A DNA stretch of 64,000 bases. Origin: Linanthus parryae. Taxonomy: Eukaryota; Streptophyta; Magnoliopsida; Ericales; Polemoniaceae. Position 1 is the first letter of the stretch. Each line of letters opens with the position of its first letter. The position numbers and the translations under genes are program-made. Below, one piece after another: positions 21,676 to 37,189 of this stretch. A model generated the notes under the pieces. That model did not search any database, was not told where the DNA came from, and saw nothing but the letters and a program-made list of their open reading frames with translations. The stretch is taken from assembly GCA_023055425.1 (NCBI GenBank), contig JALGPY010000013.1:15599735-15663734 (forward strand). Reading direction: 5' to 3'.

Positions 21676-23818
21676 GCGAGTCTCTTTTTTTTTTCTTTTT
21701 TCTTTCCCCCGTGCGTCCCTTTTTTTTATTCTTTTAATCCCACGTCAGATATACTTTGTGGTCTTGCGATCACCTTTTGTGATCATATGATCTCATTTTG
21801 TGGTCTTGCGGCTGATCTTGTGATCATAGGATCACCTTTTGTGATCCTAGGACCACATTGTGGTCTTGCAATTGATCTTGTGATCACAATTGTGATCTAC
21901 ACTTCCAGTGAGTTGCTCTCAGGTTGGCCACCGGATTGTCACTAAGTGTTTGGCCTTTTTTCATCTAGGAGGTTAAAGTCTCTTTATACAAACTTTATTA
22001 AATGACACTTTAACCCCCTCTCCATGTCTTTTAACCAATTCTTCATTTTTTCTTCATTGTTTGAGCTCCTGATTAATCTCCCGAGATTTTCTATCTTCTC
22101 CCCTTCATCTCCCAAGCTCCGTTTTCTGCCAAAAAATACGAAACACAACCCGTGCGATCAAATGTGGAAAAAAATACATAAAATAATGTGATAAACACTT
22201 TGATTAACAAATTAGTGCTCAAAGCTCAACTTCTACAACTTCTACGGTTTCTCTGTAATCATAGTGTAAAACAAAGATTATGAAACCGGGAATCATGCAA
22301 AACGATATAAAACGTGCAAGAAATATAACTCTAATCGAGATTATCAAAATCTCCCACACTACCTTTTTGCGCGTCCCGAGAAAAATCCAGTCTCACACAT
22401 GTGTTTAATCCACCGAATTGCATATAACTGTACTAATCATGTGACCCAAACGACACACACACAACAATGCAATCTACTTGAATATAAACAATGCAACCCG
22501 AATTTTTACAATGCAAGCATTGAACAACACATATATTTTCTTTTTCTTAAGAGATGGTCAATCTCACTATCACGAACAGAATCATCCAGTTCTCACAAGT
22601 CTCTTTCGGAATTCACACAACCGCAACAAGGAATTGAAAATACTATGACCCTACGTACAAGCTCACCAAAGGGTCCCCAAACATCCACCAAACTCAATCC
22701 AAGATTCGGGCACGTCCAATAGCTCAGAGGGTCTAGGCACCCTTAGTCCTATTGTAGTACAAAAACTTGACATGATTTCTTAATGCGTATGCGCGAGTGG
22801 ACGGTCAAGTAATAAAGGGGTGTTATTTCAACCCCGAGTTATCGATCCCACGAGGACATACTCGAGACTATTTAGTTAGTTCTTTAGTTTAGAATACGGT
22901 ACGGGGGGAATTGAGTGATAAAATAGTTTGTCACCCACAAACAAGTGCCTAAAATTCAAATAAACAACTAATCTAATATGTTATTATTTTTTTAATATGA
23001 AGGAATCAAATGCGGTGAAAGTAGGCGATCTCAAGATCACCTAGGGTTGTAGACGAATTCCGGTTCAGCTATGTAACACGTCAATCCAATTATAGTTAAG
23101 TCGGGTAATTGCACTGACAATCTCTTGTCGGTCTCATGTCATCGTACGTCTCGGTTGACTACAATCTCATGTCGGTCTCATGAGTCTATCGGTCCGTTCT
23201 AGTAGGATAACGACCTGCACGATAATGGGTCCTGTGGGTCCACCGTTGCACGAAACAATCGAATCTTGCCTATTGAATCTACCCACTAAGGCCAATCCTA
23301 ACACCTCCGTTTTGGTCTCAGTGATTCAGAATTGTGTTCAAGTTCTCATCCCAATTAGGCTATATCACTGTCATGCACACTCATCTAACTAGCTAGTACG
23401 TCTGGGTAGCTACTCCATTCATACAAAAGATAAGCGTAAAACAGGTAACTAAAACAAATACTAATATTAAGAAAGACGATGAACTAAGAACAATTCCTAG
23501 TTTTCATGAATATTAAATCATAATCCTGTCGTGTCAATAGTCGAGATTCACAAACAAGTTCAAGAAACTAAGTATTCATTCAAGAGATCAAAATCATATT
23601 CATGAAACAAAGTCTAAACCACGGAAAATCATTCGTCTACATGAAACCCTAGGCTCTAATAGAGATGTCGAGGAAATAGTTCAGCTAATGTTAATCAACC
23701 AAACAAAACTTACAAGTTACTCCATACAAATATTGATAGGGGAAGAAGAAGAAGAAGAAAAACCTAGATATTCAATGGAGGAGCCCTCCTTTTGAACCCT
23801 AGCCTCCTGTGTCCTTGC
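21676..23818 (+). repeat. array unit 3 (2143 bp)
   Basis: Complete unit of the left subfamily. It has the longer T/C-rich insert after the unit start that unit 4 and units 6-9 vary on. Confidence 0.85.
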
Positions 23819-25696
23819 GCGAGACTCGTTTTTTATATTTCTCTTTCTTCTGCGTGTCCTTTTTTTCTTCTTTTAATCCTACGTCAGATATACTTTGTGG
23901 TCTTGTGATCACCTTTTGTGATCATAGGATCTCATTTTGTGGTCTTGCGGCTGATCTTGTGATCATAGGATCACCTTTTGTGATCCTAGGACCACATTGT
24001 GGTCTTGCGGGTGATCTGATCACAATTGTGATCCTACACTTCCAGTGAGTTGCTCCAACGTTGGCCACAGGATTGTCGCTAAGTGTTCGGCCATTTTTCA
24101 TCTTGGAGGTTAAAGTGTCTTTATACAAACTTTATTAAATTATACTCTAACCCCCTCTCCATGTCCTTTAACCAATTCTTCATTTTTTCTTCATTGTTTG
24201 AGCTCCTGATTAATCTCCCGAGATTTTCTATCCTCTCCCAAGCTCCGTTTCCTGCCAAAAAAATACGAAACACAAACCGTGCGATCAAATGTGGCAAAAA
24301 ATACATAAAATAATGCGATAAACACTTTGATTAACAAATTAGTGCTCAATGCTCAACTTCTACGAATTCTCTCTTATCATAGTGTAAAACTAAGATTATC
24401 AAAATGGTAATCATGCAAAACGATATAAAACATGCAAGAAATATAACTCTAATCGAGAGTTATAAAATCTCCTACACAACCTTTTTGCGCGTCCCGAGGA
24501 AAATTAAGTCTCACACTATGTTTTTAATCCACCGATCTGCATATAACTCTACTAACCATGTGACCCAAACGACACACACACAACAATGCAATCTACATGA
24601 CTATAAACAATGCAACTCGATTTTTAACAATGCAAGCGTTGAACAACACATATTTTTTCTTTTTCTTAAGAGATGGTCAATCTCACTATCACGAACCAGA
24701 ATCATCAAGTTCTCACAAGTCTCTTTCGGAATTCACACAACCGCAACAAGGAATTGAAAATACGATGACCCTACGCACAAGCTCACCAAGGGGTCCCGAA
24801 ACATCCAAAAACTCAATCCAGGATCCGGGCACGTCCTTTAGCTCAGAGGGTCTAGGCACCCTTATTCATCTTGTAGTACAAAAACTTGACATGATTTCTT
24901 AACGCTTATGCGCAAGTGCACGGTCAAGTAATAAAGGGGTGGTATTTCAACCCTGAGTTATCTATCCCACGAGGACATACTCGAGAGTATTTAGTTAGTT
25001 CTTTAGTTTAGAATAGGGTACAGGAGGAATTGAGTGATAAAATAGTTCGTCAGCCACAAAAAAGTTATATAATAGGCTAACGACCTGCACCACAATGGGT
25101 CCTGTCGGTCCACCGTTGCACGAAACAATCGAATCTCGCCTACTGAATCTACCCACTAAGGCCAATCCTAACACCTCCTTTTTGGTCTAGGTGATTCAGG
25201 ATTGTGTTCAAGTTCTCATCCCAATTAGGCTAAGTCACTGTCATGCGCACTCATCAAATTAGCTAGTACGTCCGGGTAGCTACTCCATTCATACTAAAGA
25301 TTAAGCGTAGAACAAGAACATGTAACTAAAACAAATACTCACATTAAGAAAGATGAAGAACTAAGAAAAAATCCTAGTTTTAATGAATATTAAATCATAA
25401 TCACGTTGTGTCAATAGACGAGATTCACTAACAAGTTCAAGAAACTAAGTATTCATTCAAGAGATCAAAATCATACGCATGAAACAAAGTCTAAAACCTG
25501 GAAAATCGTTACTCTAAATGAAACCCTGGGATCTCATAGAGATGTCGAGCAAATAGTTTCGCTAATGTTAATCAACCAAACAAAACTTACAAGTTACTCC
25601 ATAAAGATATTGAGAGAGGAAGAAGAAGAAAAATAAAAACCTAGATATTCAATGGTGGATCCCTCCTTTTGAAAATCTAGCCTCCTCTCCCCTTCC
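23819..25696 (+). repeat. array unit 4 (1878 bp, internally deleted)
   Basis: About 260 bp are missing at 25052-25078, between the CACCCACAAACAAG block and the TAGGCTAACGACCTGC block. Confidence 0.85.
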
Positions 25697-27789
25697 ATGA
25701 GTATCCATTTTTCTCTTTTAATCCCACGCCAGATATACTATTTGGTCTTGTGATCACCTTTTGTGATCATAGGATCTAATTTTGTGGTCTGGCGGCTGAT
25801 CTTGTGATCATAGGATCACTTTTTGTGATCCTAGGACCACATTGTGGTCTTACGGGTGATCTTGTGATCACAATTGTGATCCTACACTTCCAGTGAGTAT
25901 CTCTCACGCTGGCCAGGATTGTCACTAAGTGTTTGGCCATTTTTCATCCAGGAGGTTAAAGTGTCTTTATAGAAACTTTATTAAATGACACTTTAACCCC
26001 CTCTCCATGTCTTTAAACCAATTTTTCATTTTTTCTTCATTGTTTGAGCTCCCTATTAATCTCCTGAGATTTTCTATCCTCTCCCCTTAATCTCCCAAGC
26101 TCCGTTTCCTGCCCAAAAAATACGAAACACAAACCGTATGATCAAATGTGGCAAAAAATACATCAAATAATGCGATAAACACTTTGATTAACAAATTAGT
26201 GCTCAAAGCTCAACTTCTACGATTTCTCTCTAATCATAGTGTAAAACAAATATTATCAAACCGGGAATCATGCAAAACGATATAAAACGTGCAAGAAATA
26301 TAACTCTAATCGAGAGTTACTAAATCTCCCACACTACCTTTTTGCGCGTCGTGAGAAAAATCAAGTCTCACACATGTGTTTAATCCACCGAATTGCATAT
26401 AACTCTACTAACCATGTGACCCAAACGACACAAAAACAACGCTGCAATCTACATGACTATAAGCAATGCAACTCGATTTTTTACAATGCAAGCATTGAAC
26501 AACACGTATTTTTTCTTTTTCATAAGAGATGGTCAATCTCACTATCACGAACAAGAATCATCAAGTTCTCACAAGTCTCTTTTCGAATTCACACAACCGC
26601 AAAATACGATGACCCTACGCACAAGCTCACCAAGGGGTCCCTAAACATCCACCAAACTCAATCCAAGATCCGGGCACATCCTTTAGCTCAGAGGGTCTAG
26701 GCACCCTTAATCCTATTGTAGTACAAAACCTTGACGTGATTACCTAACGTGTAAGCGTAAATGCTGGGTCAAGTAATATAGGGGTGGTATTTCAACCCCG
26801 AGTTATCGATCCCACAGGGACATAATCGAGACTATTTAGTTAGTTATTTAGTTTAGAATACGGTACAGGAGGAATTGAGTTATAAAATAGTTCATCACCC
26901 AATAACAAGTGACTGAAATTCAAATAAACAACCAAACTAATATTTTTCTATTTTTTAATAAAAAAGAAATCAAATACGGAGAAACTAGGTGATCTCAAGA
27001 TCACCTAGGGCTGTATGACGAATTCAGGTGAGCTATGTAACACGTCAATCCTATTCTGGTTAAGCCGGGTAATTGCACTGACAATCTCTTGTCAGTCTCA
27101 TGTCATCCTACGTCTCGGTTGACTACAATCTTATGTCGGTCTCATGAGTCTACGGGTCCGTTCTAGTAGCCTAACGACCTGCTCAACAATGTGTCATGTC
27201 GGTCCATCATTGCACCAAACAGTCGAATCCCGCCTTCTGAATCTACCCATTATGGCCAATCCTAACACCTCCTTTTCGGTTTCGGTGATTGCGGATTGTG
27301 TTCAAGTTCTCATCCCAATTAGGCTAAGTCACTGTCGTGCGCACTCATCAAATTAGCTAGTACGTCCGGGTAGCTACTCCATACATACTAAAGATTAAGC
27401 GTAGAACAAGAACATGTAACTAAAAAAAATACTCACATTAAGAAAGACGATGAACTAAGAACAATTCTAGTTTTCGTGAATATTAAATCATAATCACGTC
27501 GTGTCAATAGATTAGATTCACTAACAAGTTCAAGAAACTAAGTATTCATTCAAGAGATCAAAATCATACGCATGAAACAAAGTCTAAAACCTGGAAAATC
27601 GTTCGTCTACATGAAACCCTAGGATCTCATAGAGATGTCGAGCAAATAGTTTAGCTAATGTTAATCAACCAAACAAAACTTACAAGTTACTCCATAAAGA
27701 TATTGAGAGAGGAAGAAGAAGAAAAAGAAAAACTTAGATATTCAATGGAGGATCCCTCCTTTTGAAAATCCAGCCTCCTCTCCCCTTGC
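25697..27789 (+). repeat. array unit 5 (2093 bp)
   Basis: Shares private variants with unit 6 (CCAGGAGGTTAAAG, TCTTTATAGAAAC, GTCGTGAGAAAAATC), so the two probably arose by local duplication. Confidence 0.85.
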
Positions 27790-29888
27790 TTGAGTCTCCA
27801 TTTTTCTCTTTTAATCCCAAGCAAGATATACTTTGTGGTCTTGTGATCACCTTTTGTGATAATAGGATCTTATTTTGTGGTCTGGCGGCTGATCTTGTGA
27901 TCATAGGATCACTTTTTGTGATCCTAGGACCACATTGTGGTCTTGCGGGTGATCTTGTGATCACAATTGTGATCCTACAATTCCAGTGAGTTTCTCTCAC
28001 GCTGGCCACGATTGTCACTAAGTGTTTGGCCATTTTTCATCCAGGAGGTTAAAGTGTCTTTATAGAAACTTTATTAAATGACACTTTAACCCCCTCTCCA
28101 TGTCTTTAAACCAATTTTTTAGTTTTTCTTCATTGTTTGAGCTCCCTATTAATCTCCCGAGATTTTCTATCCTCTCCCCTTCATCACCCAAGCTCCGTTT
28201 CCTGCCACAAAAATACGAAACACAAACCGTATGATCAAATGTGGCAAAAAATACATCAAATAATGCGATAAACACTTTGATTAACAAATTAGTGCTCAAA
28301 GCTCAACTTCTACGATTTCTCTGTATTCAAAGTGTAAAACAAATATTATCAAACCGGGAATCATGAAAAACGATATAAAACGTGCAAGAAATATAACTCT
28401 AATCGAGAGTTATTAAATCTCCAACACTACCTTTTTTGCGCGTCGTGAGAAAAATCAAGTCTCACACATGTGTTTAATCCATTGAATTGCATATAACTCT
28501 ACTAACCATGTGACCAAAACGACACACAAACAACAATGCAATCTACATGACTATAAGCAATATAACTCGATTTTTTACAATGCAAGCATTGAACAACGCG
28601 TATTTTTTCTTTTTCTTAAGAGATGGTCAATCTCACTATCACGAACAAGAATCATCAAAATCTCACAAGTCTCTTTTCGAATTCACACAACCTCAACAAG
28701 GAATTGAACATACGATGACCCTACGCACAAGCTCACCAAGGGGTCCCCAAACATCCACCAAACTCAATCCAAGATCCGTGCACATCCTGTAGCTCAGAGG
28801 GTCTAGGCACCCTTAATCCTATTGTAGTACAAAACCTTGACGTGATTACTTAACGTGTATGCGTAAATGCTCGGTCAAGTAATATAGGGATGGTATTTCA
28901 ACCCCGAGTTATCGATCCCACAGAGACATAATCGAGACTATTTAGTTAAGTATTTTGTTTAGAATACGGTACAGGAGGAATTGAGTTATAAAATAGTTCG
29001 TCACCCAATAACAAGTGACTGAAATTCAAATAAACAACCAAACTAATATTTTTGTATTTTTTATAAAAAAAGAAATCAAATACGGAGAAACTAGGCGATC
29101 TCAAGATCACCTAGGGCTGTAGACGAATTCCGGTTCAGCTATGTAAGACGTCAATCCTATTCTAGTTAAGCCGGGTAATCGAACTGAAAATCTCTTGTCG
29201 GTCTCATGTCATCCCACGTCTCGGTTAACTACAATCTTATGTCGGTCTCATGAGTCTACGGGTCCGTTCTAGTAGCCAAACGACCTGCACAACAATGGGT
29301 TATGTCGGTCCACCGTTGCACGAAACAGTCGAATCTCGCCTTCTGAATCTACCCATTAAGGCCAATCCTAACACCTCCGTTTTGGTCTCGGTGATTCAGA
29401 ATTGTGATCAAGTTCTCATCCCAATTAGGCTATGTCACTGTCGTAAGCACTCATCTAACTAGCTAGTACGTCTGGGTAGCTACTCCATTCATACTAAAGA
29501 TAAGTGTAAAACATGTAACAAAAACAAATATTAATATTAAGTAAGACGATGAACTAAGAACAATTCCTAGTTTTCATGAATATTAAATCATAATCCCGTC
29601 GTGTCAATAGACGAGATTCAATAACAAGTTCAAGAAACTAATTATTACTTCAAGAGATCAAAATCTTATGCATGAAACGAAGTCTAAAACACGGAAAATC
29701 ATTCGTCTACATGAAACCCTAGGCTTTCATAGAGATGCCGAGCAAATATTTCAGCTAATGTTAATCAACCAAACAAAACTTACAAGTTACTCCATACGAA
29801 TATTGAGAGAGGAAGAAGAAGAAGAAGAAAAACCTAGATATTCAATGGAGGAGCCCTCCTTTTGAACCCTAGCCTCCTGTCTCTTTGC
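27790..29888 (+). repeat. array unit 6 (2099 bp)
   Basis: Sister of unit 5 by private variants in its left and middle parts; its right part resembles units 2 and 3. Confidence 0.85.
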
Positions 29889-31966
29889 GCGAGTCTCATT
29901 TTTTTCTTGTTCTTTCTCCCGTGCGTCCTTTTTTTTCTTCTTTTAATTCAACGTCAGATATACTTTGTGGTCTTGTGATCACCTTTTGTGAACACATGAT
30001 CTCAATTTGTGGTCTTGCGGCTGATCTTGTGATCATAGGATCACCTTTTGTGATCCTTGGACTACACTGTGGTCTTGCGGGTGATCTTGTGATCACAATT
30101 GTGATCCTAAACTTCCACTGAGTTTCTCTCACTCTCGCCACCAGATTGTCACTAAGTTTTTGGCAATTTTTCATCTAGGAGGTTAAAGTGTCTTTATACA
30201 AACTTCTTTGAGCTCCCGATTAATCTCCCAAGCTTGTCTCTCCTCTCCCCTTCATCTCCCAAGCTTCGTTTCATGTCAAAAAAATACGAAACACAACCCG
30301 TGCTATCAAATGTGGCAAAAATTACATAAAATAATGCAATAAACACTTGGATTAACAAATTAGTGCTGAAAGCTCAACTTATACGATTTCTCTCTAATCA
30401 TAGTGGAAAACTAAGATTATCAAACCGGGAATCATGCAAAACGATATAAAACGTGCAAGAAATATAACTCTAATAGAGAGTTAATAAATCTCCCACAGTA
30501 CCTTCTTGCGCGTCCCAAGAAAAATCAAGTCTCACACTATGTGTTTAATCCACCGAATTTCATATAACTCTACTAACCATGTGACCCAAACGACACACAC
30601 ACAACAATGCAATCTACATAACTATAAACAATGCAACTCGATTTTTTACAATGCAAGAATTTAACAACACATATTTTTTTCTTTTTCTTAAGAGATGGTC
30701 CAACTCCCTATCACGAACAAGAATCATCAAGTTCTAACAAGTCTCTTTTCGAATTCACACAACCGCAACAAGGAATTGAAAATACGATGACCCTACGCAC
30801 AAGCTCACCAAGGGGTCCCCAAACATCCACCAAACTCAATCAAAGATTCGGGAAGCCTTTAGCTCAGAGGGTCCAGACACCCTTAGTCCTATTGTAGTAC
30901 AAAAACTTGACGTGATTTCTTAACGCGTATTCACAAGTGCGTGGTAAAGTAATATAGGGGTGGTATTTCAACCCCGAGTTATCGATACTATGAGGACAAA
31001 CTCGAGAATATTTAGTTAGTTATTTAGTTTAGAATACGGTACAGGAGGAATTGAGAGATAAAATAGTTTCGTCACCCACAAACAAGTGACTGAAATTCAA
31101 ATAAACAACTAAACTAATATTTTTGAATATTTTTTATAATGAAGACATCAAATACAGAGAAACTAGGCGATCTCAAGATCACCTAGGGTTGTAGACAAAT
31201 TCATTTCAGCTATGTAACACGTCAATCCTCTTCTAGTTAAGCTGGGTAATTGCAGTGATAATCTCTTGTAGGTCTCATGTCATTCTACGTCTCGGTTAAC
31301 TACAATCTCTTATCGGTCTCATGAGTCTACGGGTCCGTTCTAGTAGGCTAACGACCTGCACGACAATGGGTCTTGTCGGTCCACCGTTGCACAAAAAAGT
31401 TGAATCTAACCTACTGAATCTACCCACTAAGGCCAATCCTAACACTTCTCCTTTTTTGGTCTCGGTGATTCAGGATTGGGTTAAAGTTCTCGTCGCAATT
31501 AGGCTAAGTCACTGTCGTGCACTCATCTAATTAGCTAGTAAGTTCGGGTAGCTACTCCATTCGTAATAAAGATTAAGCGTAGAACAAGAACATGTAACTA
31601 AAAAAAATACTAACATTAAGAAAGACGATGAAATAAGAACAAATCCTAGTTTACATGAATATTAAATCATAATCCCTTCGTGTCAATAGACGAGATTCAC
31701 TAACAAGTTCAAGAAAGTAAGTATTCATTCAAGAGATCGAAATCATACGATGAAACAAAGTCTAAAACCCGGAAAATCATTCGTCTACACGAAACGCTAG
31801 GCTCTCATAGAGATGCCGAGCAAATAGTTAAGCTAATGTTAATCAACCAAACAAAACTTACAAGTTACTCCATACTAATATTGAGAGTAGAAGAAGAAGA
31901 TGAAGAAAAACCTACATATTTAAATGAGGAGCCTTCCATTTGAACCCCAGCCTCCTCTCTCCTTGC
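29889..31966 (+). repeat. array unit 7 (2078 bp)
   Basis: First unit of the right subfamily (CCACCAGATTGTCACTAAGTTTTTGGC, AAGCTTGTCTCTCC). A ~65-bp deletion near 30205 removes the right arm of the conserved hairpin. Confidence 0.85.
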
Positions 31967-34075
31967 GTCAGTCTCCTTTTTTTTTCTTTTTCTTTCTCCT
32001 GTGTGTCCCTTTTTCTGCTTTTTATCCCACGTCAGTTATACTTTGTGGTCTTATGATCACCTTTTGTGATCATATGATCTCATTTTGTGGTCTTGTGGCT
32101 CATCTTATGATCATTGGATCACCTTTTGTGATCCTAGGACCACATTATGGTCTTGCGGGTGATCTTGTGATCACATTTGTGATCCTACACTTCCACTGAG
32201 TTGCTCTCACGCTGGTCACCAGATTGTAACTAAGTTTTTGCCCATTTTTCATCTAGGAGGTTAAAGTGTCTTTATACAACCTTCATAATGACACTTTAAC
32301 TCCCTCTCCATGTCTTTTAACCAAGTCTTCATTGTTTCTTCATTGTTTGAGCTCCAGATAAATCTCCCAAGCTTGTCTCTCCTCTCACCTTCATCTCCCA
32401 AGCTCCGTTTTCCTGAAGAAAAACACGAAACACAACCCGTGCGATCAAATGTGGCAGAAAATACATAAAATAATGCGATAAACACTTGGATTTACAAATT
32501 AGTGCTCAAAGCTCTACTTCTACGATTTCTCTCTAATCATAGTGTAAAAATAAGATTATCAAACCGGGAATCATGCAAAACAATATAGAACGTGCAAGAA
32601 ATATAACTCTAATAGAGAGTTATCAAATCTCCGACCCTACCTTTTTGCGCGTCCCGAGAAAAATCAAGTCTCACACTATGTGTTTAATCCACCGAATTTC
32701 ATATAACTCTACTAACCATTTGACCCAAACGACACACACACAACAATGCAATCTACATAACTATAAACAATGCAACTCGATTTTTTACAATGCAAGAATT
32801 GAACAGCACATATTTTTTATTTTTCTTAAGAGATGGTCAATCTCACTATCACGAACCAAAATCATCAAGTTCTCACAAGTCTCTTTTGAAATACAATGAC
32901 CCTACGCACAAGCTCACCAAGGGGTCCCCAAACATCCACCAAACTCAAACCATGATTCGGGCTCGTCCTTTAGCTCAGAGGGTCTAGGCACCCATAGTCC
33001 AATTGTAGTATAAAAACTTGACGTGATTTCTTAACGCGTATGCACAAGCGCGCGGTCAAGTAATATAGGGGTGGTATTTCAACCCCGAGTTATCGATCCT
33101 ACGAGGACATACTCAAGACTATTTAGTTAGTTATTTAGTTTAGATTACGGTACATGAGGAAATGAGTGATAAAATAGTTCGTCACCCACAAACAAGTGAC
33201 TGAAATTCAAATAAACAACTAAACTAATATTTTTGAATTTTTTTTATTATGAAGAAATCAAATACAGAGAAACTAGGCGATCTCAAGATCACCTAGGGTT
33301 GTAGACGAATTTCGTTTCAGCTATGTAACACGTCAATCCTATTCTAGTTAAGCCGGGTAATTGCACTGACAATCTCTTGTAGGTCTCATGTCATTCTATG
33401 TCTCGGTTGACTACGATATCTTGTCGGTCTCATGAGTCTACCGGTCCGTTCTAGTAGGCTAACGACCTACACGACAATGGGTCATGTCGGTCCACCGTTG
33501 CACGAAACAGTTGAATCTCACCTACTGAATCTACCCACTAAGGCCAATCCTAACGCTTCTCCTTTTTTGGTATCGGTGATTCATGATTGTGTTCAAGTTC
33601 TCGTCAAAATTAGGCTAAGTCACTATCGTGCACTCATATAATTAGCTAGTACGTTCGGGTAGCTACTCCATTCATACTAAAGATTAAGCGTAGAACAAGA
33701 ACATGTAACTAAAAAAAATACTAACATTAAGTAAGACGATGAACTAAGAACAAGTCCTAGTTTTCATGAATATTAAATCATAGACCCTTCGTTTCAATAG
33801 ACGAGATTCACTAACAAGTTCAAGAAACTAAGTATTCATTCAAGAGATCAAATCATACGCATGAAAAAAAGTCTAAAACCTAAAAATATTCTTCTACATG
33901 AAACCCTAGGCTCTCATAGAGATGCCGAGCAAATAGTTTAGCTAATGTTAATCAACCAAACAAAACTTACAAGTTAATCCATACTAATATTGAGAGAGGA
34001 AGAAGAAGATGAAAAAAAACCTAGATATTCAATGGAGGAGCCCTTCTTTTGAACCCCATCCTCCTCTCTCCTTGC
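31967..34075 (+). repeat. array unit 8 (2109 bp)
   Basis: Right subfamily; lacks the ACACAACCGCAACAAGG segment after TCACAAGTCTCTTTTG (about 32885). Confidence 0.85.
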
Positions 34076-36189
34076 GTCAGTTTCCTTTTTTTTCTTTTTC
34101 TTTCTCCCGTGCGTCCCTTTTTCTGCCTTTTATCCCACGTCAGATATACTTTGTGGTCTTGTGACCACCCTTTGTGATCATAGTATCTCATTTTGTGGTC
34201 TTGCGACTGATCTTCTGATCATAGGATCACCTTTTTGTGATCCTAGGACCACATTGTGGTCTTGCGGGTGATCTTGTGATCACAATTGTGATCCTACACT
34301 TCCACTGAGTTTCTCTCACGCTCGCCACCAGATTGTCACTAAGTTTTTGGCCATTTTTCATCTAGGAGGTTAAAGTGTCTCTATCCAAACTTCATTAAAT
34401 GACACTTTAACCCCCTCTCCATGTCTTTTAACCAAGTCTTCATTGTTTGAGTTCCCGATTAATCTCCCAAGCTTGTCTCTCCTCGCCCCTTCATCTCCCA
34501 AGCTCTGTTTCCTGCCAAAGAAATACGAAACACGACCCGTGCGATAAAATGTTGCAAAAAATACTTAAAGTAATGCGATTAAAACTTGGATTAACAAATT
34601 ATTGCTCAAAGCTCAACTTCTACGATTTCTCTCTAATCATAGTGTAAAACTAAGATTATCAAACCGGGAATCATGCAAAACATTATAAAACGTGCAAGAA
34701 ATATAAGTCTAATAGAGAGTTATCAAATCACCCACAAAACATTTTTGCGCGTCCCGAGAAAAATCAAGTCTCACAATATGTCTTTAATCCACCAAATTTT
34801 AATATAACTCTACTAACCATGTGACCCAAACGACACACACACAACAATTCAATCTACATAACTATAAATAATGCAGCTCGATTTTTTACAATGCAAGAAT
34901 TGAACAACACATATTTTTTCTTTTTCTTAAGAGATGGTCAATCTCACAATCACGAACCAGAATCATCAAGGTCTCACAAGTCTCTTTTGAAACACAAACA
35001 ACCGCAACAAGAAATTGAAATTACGATGACACTACGCACAAGATCATTAAGGGGTCCCCAAACATCCACCAAACTCAATCCAATATTCGGGCACGTCCTT
35101 TAGCTCAGAGGGTCTAGGCACCCTTAGTCCTATTGTAGTACAAAAACTTGACGTGATTTCTTAACGCGTAAGCACAAGTGCGCGGTCAAGTAATATAGGG
35201 GTGGTATTTCAACCCCGAGTTATCGATCCTACGAGGACATACTCGAGACTATTTAGTTAGCTATTTAGTTTAGACTACGGTACAAGTGGAATTGAGTGAT
35301 AAAATAGTTCTGTCACCCATAAATAAGTGACTGAAATTCAAATAAACAACTAAACTAATATTTTTGAATTTTTTTATAATGAAGAAATCAAATACAAAGA
35401 AACTAGGCGATCTCAAGATCAACTAGAGTTGTAAACGAATTCGTTTCAGCTACGTAACACGTCAATCCTATTCTAGTTGACAATATCTTGTAGGTCTCAT
35501 GTCATTCTACGTCTCAGTTGACAACAATCTCTTATCGGTCTCATGAGTCTACCGGTCCGTTCTAGTAGGCTAACGCCCTCAACGACAATGGGTCCTGTCG
35601 GTCCACCGTTGCACGAAACAATTGAATCTAACCTACTGAATTCACCCACTAAGTCCAATCCTAACACTTCGCCTTTTTTGGTCTCGGTGATTGAGGATTG
35701 TGTTCAAGTTCTCGTCGCAATTAGGCTAAGTCACTGTCGTGCACTTATCTAATTAGCTAGTACGTTCGGGTAGCTACTCCATTCATACTAAAGATTAAGT
35801 GTAGAACAAGAACATTTAACTAAAAAAAATACTAACATTAAGAAAGACGATGAACTAAGAACAAATCCAAGTTCTCATGAATATTAAATCATAATCCCTT
35901 CGTGTCAATACACGAGATTCACTGACAAGTTCAAGAAACTAAGTATTCATTGAAGAGATCAAACTCATACGCATGAAACAAAGTCTAAAACCCGGAAAAT
36001 CAATCGTCTACATGAAACCCTAGGCTCAGATGGAGATGCCGAGCCAATAGTTTAGCTAATGTTAATCAACCAAACAAAACTTACAAGTTACTCCATACGA
36101 ATACTGAGAGAGGAAGAAGAAGATGAAGAAAAACCTTGATATTCAATGGAGGAGCCTTCCTTTTGAACCCCAGCCTCCTCTCTCCTTAC
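34076..36189 (+). repeat. array unit 9 (2114 bp)
   Basis: Complete right-subfamily unit, closest to units 8 and 10 by eye. Confidence 0.85.
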
Positions 36190-37187
36190 GTCAGTCTCCT
36201 TTTTTTTCTTTTTCTTTCTCCAGTGTGTCCCTTTTTCTGCTTTTTTTCCCACGTCAGATATACTTTTTGGTCTTGTGATCACCTTTTCTGATCATAGGAT
36301 CTCATTTTCTGGTCCTGCGGCTCATCTTGTGATCATAGGATCACCTTTTGTGATCCTAGGACCACACTGTGGTCTTGCGGGTGATCTTGTGATCACAATT
36401 GTGATCCTACACTTCCACTGAGTTGCTCTCACGCTCGCCACCAGATTTTCACTAACTTTTTGGCCATTTTTCATCTAGGAGGTTAAAGTGTCTTTATACA
36501 AACTTCATTAAATGAGACTTTAACCCCCTCTCCATGTCTTTTAACCAAGTATTCATTGTTTCTTCATTGTTTGAGCTCTCGATTTATCTCCCAAGCTTGT
36601 CTCTCCTTTCCCCTTCATCTCCCAAGCTCCGTTTCTTGCCAAAAAAATACGAAACACAACTCGTGCAATCAAATGCGGCAAAAAATACATAAAATAATGC
36701 GATAAACACTTGGATTAACAAATTAGTGCTCAAAGCTCAACTTCTACGATTTCTCTCTAATCATAGTGAAAAACTAAGATTATCAAACAGGGAATCATGC
36801 AAAACGATATAAAATGTGCAAGAAATATAACTCTAATAGATAGTTATCAAATCTCCCACACTACCTTTTTGCGCGTCCCGAGAAAAATTAAGTCTCACAC
36901 TATGTGTTTAATCCACCGAATTTCATATAAATCTACTAACCATGTGACCCAAACGACACACTCACAACAATGAAATCGACATAACTAAAAACAATGCAAC
37001 TCGATTTTTCACAATGCAAGAATTGAACAACACATATTTTTTCTTTTTCTTAAGAGATGGTCAATCTGACTATCACGAACCTGAATCATCAAGTTCACAC
37101 AAGTCTCTTGTGAAATTCACACAAACGCAACAAGGAATTGAAAATACGATTACCCTACGCACAAGCTCGCCAAGGGGTCCCCAAACA
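36190..37187 (+). repeat. array unit 10 (truncated)
   Basis: Ends after GGGGTCCCCAAACA and jumps into the palindromic block of the next unit, deleting about 1.1-1.3 kb. Confidence 0.85.
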
Positions 37188-37189
37188 AT

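Noticed and set aside
23180..35752. Recurring 69-70 residue frames in six array units (and 80-117 residue frames elsewhere in the unit)
   Set aside because: They recur only because units are similar, they lack homology I recognise, and they are broken or shortened in other units.
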